From positions 21,737,205-21,801,204 of the forward strand of contig NW_022098000.1 of NCBI RefSeq assembly GCF_002288925.2: DNA of 64,000 bases, given 5' to 3'. Positions within the stretch are counted from its first letter, which is position 1; each line of letters begins with the position of its first letter. Below, in pieces: positions 57,145 to 64,000 of the stretch. The notes under the pieces were generated by a model, which worked only from the letters and a program-made list of their open reading frames with translations, did not search any database and was not told where the DNA came from. The DNA comes from Delphinapterus leucas. Its lineage: Eukaryota; Chordata; Mammalia; Artiodactyla; Monodontidae. The translations under genes and the position numbers were made by a program.

Positions 57145-57356
57145 GTTTTGTTTTTGTTTTTTTCTGCGGTGCGTGGGCTCTTCACTGTTGTGGCCTCTCC
57201 CGTTGCGGAGCACAGGCTCCGGACGCGCAGGCTCAGCGGCCATGGCTCACGGGCCCAGCCGCTCCGCAGCATGTGGGATCTTCCCGGACCGGGACACGAA
57301 CCCGCGTCCCCTGCATGGGCAGGTGGACTCTCAACCACTGCGCCACCAGGGAAGCC
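57145..57356 (-). mobile_element. CHR-type SINE (young form), reversed, 14-bp target duplication
   Basis: T/G-rich run, GTTGCGGAGCACAGGCTCCG, ending AACCACTGCGCCACCAGGGA. Direct repeats AATGCTCCCATTTT at 57131..57144 and 57357..57370. Confidence 0.95.
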
Positions 57357-57540
57357 AATGCTCCCATTTTAAGGGAGGGATTCTGGTCAGAAAATGGAGA
57401 ATGATTCTTTCTATTTGGAACAGAATGAGAATTGGGGAGTTGGTTCTGGTTTTAAAATTCATTCCATCCTCTCTTCCTCAGTCACCACGTGCAATTATTT
57501 ATCCTCCATTCCATCTCCCCCAACCCTCCCCTCACCCATT

Positions 57541-57840
57541 CTTTTTTTTTTATTGAAGTACAGTTGGCTTACAGTGTTGTGTCAGTCGCTGCTGTACAGC
57601 AAAGTGACAGCCACACACACATATATATTCTTTTTTAAACATTCTTTTCCATTATGGTTCATTCCAGGAGATTAGATGTAGCTCCCTGTGCTATACAGTA
57701 GGACCTTGTTGTTTATCCATTCTAAATGTAATAGTTTGCACCTACCACACCCAAACACCTAGTCCAACCCTCTCCCTGCCCCCATCCCCCTTGACAAGCA
57801 CAAGTCTCATCTCTACGTCTCCCTCACCCACTCCTGAAGT
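57541..57840 (-). mobile_element. L1 3' end, reversed
   Basis: Poly(T), then TGAAGTACAGTTGGCTTACA, GCTGTACAGCAAAGTGACAG and GTGCTATACAGTAGGACCTT. The distal end is approximate. Confidence 0.85.
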
Positions 57841-59539
57841 CTCCCCATCTCACTCATGCTGTGAGCTTGGAGGCACCCAGCTGGCCACCAAGACAGTCAG
57901 CTTCCAACCAAGTCCTAATGTCCAGGCCCAGTTTAACTTTGACCCCTACTGGTAGGGCTGGTTGACAAGAGGCAGCGATGGCTGTTAAGGCACCATCTGG
58001 AGCCAAGGCCACTTAGAGGCTGGCAACACCTAAACAAAATGCCATCAGCTAAAAGAATTAAAAAGTGGAGTGTGGGGAAAGGACTTGGGAGTGGGGAGGG
58101 ATGGGTAGAGATGGCTGTTATTCGTCAAAAGTTTGGTGGTGCCATCTGATGTTTCAAGCTATGTACATGTTCTTGCTTTGATAAATATCAAGACTCTCGT
58201 TTTCTAGAGCAAAAGGTTTGGGAGGGCAGAGTGCCTAGTTTAGTAGATGTGAAATGTTTGAAATATCCAGAAAGCCTTGGACCAAATAGAAACTAAAGTT
58301 CCCACCCACGCAGTGGCTGTTCCTTGACACTTTCTTGAGGTGCAGCGGGAGCCTCCCAGACCTAGGAGACTCCTCCACACCCATGGCTTCATCCCACAGC
58401 CTGCTCCACCCTAAGCCTGTCCTTTCCTTTTTTGGTCTTTTGAATATTCAACAGAGCCTAATTTAAAGGCCTTTCTTTGTAATCGCTGTGGCTGCCAGAC
58501 GGTCCCTAATCTAAAAAGTACTTTGGATTCTGTCCAAAAGTTTGAAATCCCACATATTGTGGTCAGTGCAAATGTTAGGTTGTTTTGACAACTGCATCTT
58601 AAGAGTAAGGACTAGCATTTTCAGGGTCCTTCGCTTGGCTTTCTGACTTACACAGACTTGGATGCCTGGCTGTATGTAAGGCTTTTAATATTTTTCAGCT
58701 GAAGACCTAATATTTTTTCCTTGTCCTCAGGGAACAGTAAGGCATCCTTGAAATGACCTGAATTCAAAGCACTTGATGAAATTACTATGCTGATTATGTT
58801 CTGAAGGAAAGAATTTCTCTTCTATGCAAAGATACAAACACATGCTGGATAAGCTTTTGTTTGGGAAGCTGTAAAGGAGATTCATGTCTGTTCAGATATT
58901 TGCACAGGTGACCTTTAAACTTTGTTCAAACCCTCAGATCCAATGGTTATAGGTCCCTAATCGGTTGTTTATACTCAAGGATCATGCAGGGTGGGGAGAT
59001 GCAAACTCCTGGGGCTCTCCGAGGGGAGGTGAATTACATCAGACACTTTTTATCAGACAAAATTCCTAGAATTTTGAGCCAAAATGTTTAGCAAGCAGAG
59101 ACACCTGTCTTAGAGCATGGAGGAAAGGCATTTCAGGTGCAAATAAATAAATTTAATGCATCAATGAAAATAACAAAGTACAGCTATACACGACAATATG
59201 ATGGTTCTTCTGGACACAGTGTTGAGCAGAAAAAGCAGATATGAGTGAATTTGCACTTGATGGTGGCCAGACTGCTGTGTTCTTGGGAGAATTTACTGAG
59301 CTTAGGCTATGACCGTGCACTCTTTTGTATGTACATTATAGTTCAATACGTCTTTAACAGTACACCATGTGACTCTATTTGTTAGGTTCTCCCCAAAAAG
59401 CCAAAATCAAACTATTGTTGAGTAATACATATAAAGGTACTAAAAATATAAAGAGCCACCTTAGCAACCACCTTCGGGATGCAGGAAGGGGCTTGTGATC
59501 AGGAAAGGGTGGGATTGAGGGCTGCAGTTAGGGGACCTT

Positions 59540-59880
59540 CTTTACCACATCTTCTGTATCCATTCATCTGTTGATGGACATTCAGGTTGTTTCCATGTTT
59601 CGGCTATTGTGAACAGTGCTGCAATGAACACAGGGGTGAATGTATCTTTTTGAATTACAGTTTTGTCCTGGTATATTCCCAGGAGTGGCATTGCTGGATC
59701 ATATGGTAATTCTATTTTTAGTTTTCTGAGGAACCTCCATACTGTTTTCCAAAGTGACTGTACCAGTTTACATTCCCACCAACAGTGTAGGAGGGTTCCC
59801 TTTTCTCCACACCGTCTCCAGCATTTATTGTTTGTACACTTTTTCATGATGGACATTCTGACCCATGTGAGGTGATACTG
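59540..59880 (-). repeat. L1 ORF2 C-terminal fragment, reversed
   Basis: Minus-strand frame contains [20 protein letters not shown] and [10 protein letters not shown], then TDEWIQKMW, the ORF2 C-terminal region; 5' truncated and without a functional frame. Confidence 0.88.
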
Positions 59881-60200
59881 GGGACCTTCTGAAATGCCTG
59901 TAAGTTCTATATCTTGGCCTGGATGGTGCTTATACAAGCATTTGCTTTATAACTCTGCTAAACTGAATATATAAATTTATATACTTAGACAAAATAATTT
60001 ACTAGATTCAAACCAATCTAAATTTTTATCACTAGGGGACTAAATTAATTATAATATAGTCATTTAATGTATTACAAACCATTAAAAATGAGGTAGCTGT
60101 GGTCCTTTATCCTTATAAGGATCTGATGTCCAAATTGTGTCCAAAAATGACAAAAGTCATGTTAGAAATGAATCTAGTATGATACCACTTACATATATAG

Positions 60201-60704
60201 CAGTCCCCCTCTTATCCATGGTTTTGCTTTCTGTGCTTTCAATTACCTGTGGTCAACTGCAGTCTGAAATATTAAATGGAAACTTCCAGAAGTAAGCAAT
60301 TCATAAGTCTTAAATTGCGCAGAGTCGCGTGATGAACTCTCGCTCCATCTGGCTCCTTCCCACCCAGTACAAGAATCATCCCTCTGTCCAAGGCCTCCAC
60401 ACTGTATATGCTCCCCAACAGTCACTTGATGGCCGTCTCAGTTATCAGATCAACTGTTGCAGTATCACAGTCCTGTGTTCAAGTAACCCTTATTTTACTT
60501 GATAATGGTCCCAAAGTGCAAGAGTAATGATGCTGGCAATTCAGATATTCTTACTGAACGTAATTTACAAATTAAACTTTGCCATCAGTATGTATGTATA
60601 TATAGGAAAAAACATAGCATATATAGGGTTCAGTACTATCCATGGTTTCAGGCATCCACTGGTCTTGGAAGGCACCCCCCCAACGGATAAGTGGGGGACT
60701 ACTG
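60201..60704 (+). mobile_element. Tigger-type (pogo/TcMar) element, internally deleted
   Basis: Starts CAGTCCCCCTCTTATCCATG and ends GGATAAGTGGGGGACTACTG, imperfect inverted ends next to TA. Inside: GGTCAACTGCAGTCTGAAAT and AAGTAACCCTTATTTTACTT, then a jump to the far end after the first transposase codons (near 60500), so most of the transposase is gone. Confidence 0.85.
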
Positions 60705-61527
60705 TATGCAGAAAATATCTCTAATCTTTGGAAAACAGACAAGAAACTAGTCGATGATGCCTTAAGACGGAGACTAGGAACCAATTTTGTATCATGTGCA
60801 TTTGTCACCATTCAAATAGAAAAGAGCATTTATTTTGAAAATGTGTGCTGATTGTATGGTTCTTTCCAGATTCTATGTCTAGGCTCACCTTTTTATAAAG
60901 TACTTCAGCAAAAAAGAGGTACTGGCATTCAAATACAGCTGCCTGACCATGGCCATGTTCATTACACAAGGACTCTTTCAATCAAACATTTCTCAAGCAC
61001 ATATTTTGAGCCTGGTGCTGTTAGGCACTGTAAAAATAAAGGTAAATGGGACAAAACTGGAGCTCTCATGGAGGACAGTGAGGAGGAAGAAGAAGGAAAC
61101 GAGACCATTTGGTGCCACTGGAAAGTCTCTTCATGCAGCTGTTCAATTCTGCTGCTCTTTGTGTTCAGGAAATGCGGTTGGGTCATAGCCCGTGTCTTGA
61201 CGAGTCTTAGAAATCAACTAGAGGACACATGTTTCATAAACCAACCCCACAAGTTTCATACTAGACAAAGTATTATTACTTCAGTGGTAGCATCTTCGTC
61301 TTTCTGTTCCTCTGAAACTCTTTCGCTCTCTCCGTTCCTTCATTCTGTTTCCAAGAAGGCGTAGATGAGATCCTGGTCCTTTCACGTCTGCTCTGTTTGA
61401 GATGATTGCAAGGACATTGAAAATGCAACAGATAATGCAGTTGAGGTGCTGAGAACCCCAAATATTGTGGAGAAAAAAAATAGCCGGGGACATTTCCTGC
61501 CACAGATGGGACAAGTTTTCAATTCTC

Positions 61528-61620
61528 CCTGAGGAGTACTCTAGCACTCCTGAAAACTGTCCTAGTACTCTAGCACTCCTGAGGAGTACTCTAGTACTTC
61601 TAGTACCCCATAGTACTAGA
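61528..61620 (+). repeat. Local imperfect direct/inverted repeat cluster
   Basis: GAGGAGTACTCTAGCACTCC (61531..) recurs as CTAGTACTCTAGCACTCCTG and GAGGAGTACTCTAGTACTTC. The unit is itself nearly palindromic (AGTACT, CTAG cores). No coding or known mobile-element match. Confidence 0.8.
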
Positions 61621-61794
61621 AAGGAGGAGGACAGGCCAACAGATCACTTGTGTGAAGAGAGAAGTCTTGCCTTCTGCTCGTTGTCATGATTCTGATTTAT
61701 ATGTGGTTACCTTTTGAAAACCATTTCCTAAAGAAATTCTTTCAGCCATTTCCCAGAACAGCTTTTTAAGTGGCTATAAAAGATTTTGGTCATT

Positions 61795-62604
61795 TTTCTC
61801 CCCCGGTTTTACTGAGATATAATTTTATTGAGATATCACTGACATATAACCTTGTATAAGTTTAAGGTGTACAACATAATGCCCTGATATATGTATATAG
61901 TGCAAAATGTTTACCACAATGAGTGGTTGATATCCATCGCCACACAGTTATATTTTTTTCCTTGTAATGAGAACTTTTAAGATCCATTCTCTTCTTAACT
62001 TTCAAATATACAATACGGTGTTGTTAACCATAGTCACCATGCTGTACATTACATCTCCAGAACTTATTTATCTAAAACTGGAAGTTTCTACCTTTTGATC
62101 ACTTTCACCCAGTTCTCCCACCCATCACCCTCCACCTCTGGCAACCACAAATCTGATCTCTATTTCTATGAATTCGGGTTTTAAAATTTTCCATGTGTAA
62201 GCGAGTTCATACAGTATTTGTCTTTCCTTCTCTGATTTATTTCACTTAGCATAGTGCCCTCAAGGTCCATCCATGTTGTTGTAAATGACGTGATTCCTGT
62301 TTTTTCATGGCTCAATAGTATTTCATTGTGTGTATATATACACACCACATTGTCTTTATCCATTCATCTGTCTTAGGTTGTTTCCATGTCTTGGCTATTG
62401 TAAATAATGCCGCATTGAACATGGCGGTGCAGATAACTCTTCGGGATACTGATTCCATTGCCTTCAGATATATACCTAGAAGTGGGATTGCTGGATCATA
62501 CGGTAGTTCTACTTTTAATTTTTTGAGGAACCTCCATACTGTTTGCCGCAGAGGCTGCACGAAATGACATTTCCACCGGCAGTGCACAAGTCTCCCGATT
62601 TGGA
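61795..62604 (-). repeat. L1 fragment (ORF2 end and 3' region) that forms most of the GCM1 3'UTR region
   Basis: On the minus strand the sequence just after the GCM1 stop becomes recognisable L1 ORF2: [20 protein letters not shown], then [10 protein letters not shown] and TDEWIKTMW. It is followed by L1 3' untranslated sequence to about 61795. L1 homology is clear from about 62593, only some 12 bases past the stop. The element lies in the same orientation as GCM1. A candidate AATAAA on the minus strand lies within it at 62241..62236. Divergence suggests an old element. Confidence 0.85.
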
Positions 62605-63339
62605 TCATCTTAAAGGACAGAGGTTCAGAAGCATTTCGTTGTTGCAGTGATCCAAACCCATGTACCTCATTTCTTCATCAAAATCCCATTTGCTGCTCTT
62701 GCCAGGCAGAGAATATTGATGATGGGGCTGAGAGGTGTAGGTGAGGAGAAAGGGGTCTTCCTGAGGTGAATGGCAAGTGGTGGAAGGGTGGTAGCTGTTA
62801 AAATCCACATGCACCTTCTCTTCGTAAAGTTCACCCCCTTGATTTGGCCAGAAGGGGTGACAGCTAGTTTTGGGTGCTGGTGGTTCCATGGGAATCTGCT
62901 GGAGAAAGGGTTCTGAAGAGCTCTGGGAAGGGGAGAAGTCGTAAGGCCAGCTGGTCAGAGGAAAAGCGTAACTGGGACAACTGTTGTCATTGGAAGGATT
63001 TCTCCCCAAAGCAACATTCTTATTCCATGTTTGCAGATCACTATAATCAGAGAAGACTCCAGAGACAGGAGGCTGAAGCAGGTCCTGGCTGCTGGGGACC
63101 CGACTATTGGACAAATTGCATTTCCCGTAGAGCTGAGTGGGGCCCAAGGTGGGAGTGGGGTCTCTGGGGTCAGAGGTTCTCCCCAAACCATAACTCTCAC
63201 AGAAGGATGAGCCATCATTCAGTGCCTTCTGCTGGGGAGCGTTACCTATTAAATGTCCACTGTAACTACTAGGCAATTGGACACCTTCCTGGAAAGACCA
63301 AGTTAAACTTTCCCAACTTTGTGTTTCACCTGGAAGAGG
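62605..63339 (-). CDS. GCM1: GCM1 chorion-specific transcription factor, last coding exon (C-terminal 244 residues)
   Basis: Zinc-dependent GCM-family transcription factor that drives trophoblast fusion and differentiation in placenta. This exon carries the C-terminal activation region only; the GCM DNA-binding domain is encoded upstream, beyond the right edge. On the minus strand the acceptor CTTTCCTTTCCAG precedes [20 protein letters not shown]. Familiar GCM1 blocks follow: [34 protein letters not shown] and the ending [12 protein letters not shown] with TGA at 62607..62605. It is rich in Ser and Pro and has no frameshift or stop. The frame also runs eight codons into the intron from an ATG at 63363, which I read as chance. 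A second possible acceptor (CTTCCAG) lies 11 bases further in but would shift the frame. L1 sequence begins almost at the stop codon. Confidence 0.95.
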   Translation of the reverse strand, partial: PLPGETQSWESLTWSFQEGVQLPSSYSGHLIGNAPQQKALNDGSSFCESYGLGRTSDPRDPTPTLGPTQLYGKCNLSNSRVPSSQDLLQPPVSGVFSDYSDLQTWNKNVALGRNPSNDNSCPSYAFPLTSWPYDFSPSQSSSEPFLQQIPMEPPAPKTSCHPFWPNQGGELYEEKVHVDFNSYHPSTTCHSPQEDPFLLTYTSQPHHQYSLPGKSSKWDFDEEMRYMGLDHCNNEMLLNLCPLR

Positions 63340-64000
63340 CTGGAAAGGAAAGAGAAAACTCATGTTAATAAGTTAAACTGACCTAACTACCCCAGGCACC
63401 CACGAGTGACCCTGCACAAATAAGTGCTCTGCAGATTTTCTTCATTCCTTGCATACTTGAAGCACAAGCACACACGGGGCTTTGCACAAGCACCCAAGGC
63501 CTGGAAGAACTAAAGGCTGCTGCCATTTCCGTTTGAAATCTGACCAACCAGGAAGGGCCGAATTGCCCTTTACTCAGACAGGAGTGTGTTTAAAATGTTT
63601 CCCCTCAAACGCAAGTCTGATATCCTAACTGACTCTGTGAGAAACTTGTAAGGGGCTATTTAAGAAAAATCAAACTTTATCTTCAAAGTTTTACCTTATC
63701 CTCAGTATAACTCTCAGGGGAACCTCATTTCCCTCCTTGACTTTTCTATTTTTTAGTGCTGTGTGGATTCCATGAGACCAGGGTTTATTTTTTTTCTCAA
63801 GAGACTTTGAACTCATTTTGTTAAATTGTAGATCTCTGGAATATGAGGTGGTCAATTTATTTTTACCAATGGAGAAAGTAAATTGTCCTCCAGTTAATCG
63901 CAAGGAAAGAATCTGGTTGAAAATTAAGTTATCCTCTTATTTATGTAAAACTATCGACCGATGGGGTTGGAGAGACTGTGACCAGGTAGGGTGAGTGGGA
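63340..64000 (-). other. GCM1 last intron (partial)
   Basis: AT-rich sequence upstream of the last GCM1 exon on the minus strand. No further GCM1 exon or repeat is recognised before the window ends. Confidence 0.65.

Larger units (their letters stand above)
49796..61794. other. Intergenic region between FBXO9 and GCM1
   Basis: About 12 kb with no recognised gene. SINE, L1, MIR and Tigger elements are listed separately. Anonymous stretches: 50820..51260, 51490..53460, 53630..55980, 56460..57130, 57840..59530, 59890..60200 and 60710..61520. Open frames here (up to 170 codons, 60852..61364) show no recognised domain. Confidence 0.6.

Noticed and set aside
60852..61364. 170-codon plus-strand frame in the FBXO9-GCM1 interval
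   Set aside because: Cys/Ser-rich with no recognisable domain and no gene context; overlapped by competing frames on both strands.
62312..62608. 98-codon frame next to GCM1 as a possible small gene
   Set aside because: It is L1 ORF2 sequence ([19 protein letters not shown]); its start just touches the GCM1 stop by chance.
1..64000. A previously undescribed multi-gene system
   Set aside because: The gene content matches the conserved mammalian CILK1-FBXO9-GCM1 neighbourhood; the rest is introns and common repeats. Nothing supports a new system.

Overview
The window is vertebrate nuclear DNA, almost certainly from a cetacean and probably a toothed whale. The main evidence is many copies of the tRNA-derived CHR-type SINE (opening CTTCCCTGGTGGCGCAG, with A- and B-box remnants). 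Several are full length with exact target-site duplications, alongside L1, L2, MIR, MLT1 and hAT/Tigger fragments, and no BovB or other ruminant hallmark was noticed. Species is an inference from repeats, not proven.

Three protein-coding genes are recognised from spliced exons, in the order known from human 6p12: CILK1 (ICK) on the minus strand, FBXO9 on the plus strand, and GCM1 on the minus strand. Only the 5' end of CILK1 is present: coding exon at 3972..4026, start-codon exon at 7372..7644, and a noncoding first exon ending at 25284 inside a CpG island. Its 3' exons lie to the left of base 1. FBXO9 is complete: 13 exons from a start-codon exon ending at 28858 to the stop at 49319, with polyadenylation signals at 49763..49781. 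It encodes 436 residues if exon 3 is joined at the expected codon. Only the last coding exon of GCM1 (62605..63339) is present; the upstream exons for its DNA-binding domain are to the right.

Region by region: 1..25283 is CILK1 introns and exons with many old repeats; 25100..29060 holds two CpG islands (CILK1 side about 25120..25740, FBXO9 side about 28330..29060) and, between them, a smaller GC-rich block with two head-to-head ZNF143-like sites; 28856..49795 is FBXO9; 49796..61794 is intergenic and repeat-rich; 61795..64000 is the GCM1 3' end, whose 3' untranslated region is largely L1 sequence. A 100-base assembly gap lies in FBXO9 intron 6 (40792..40891).

The genes are not an operon and have unrelated roles: a ciliary kinase, an SCF ubiquitin-ligase substrate receptor and a placental transcription factor. 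No novel multi-gene system was found. The points most worth checking are the FBXO9 exon 3 donor, which reads TT instead of GT; a GC-AG intron in the same gene; the ZNF143-like pair; and the L1 that begins almost at the GCM1 stop codon.
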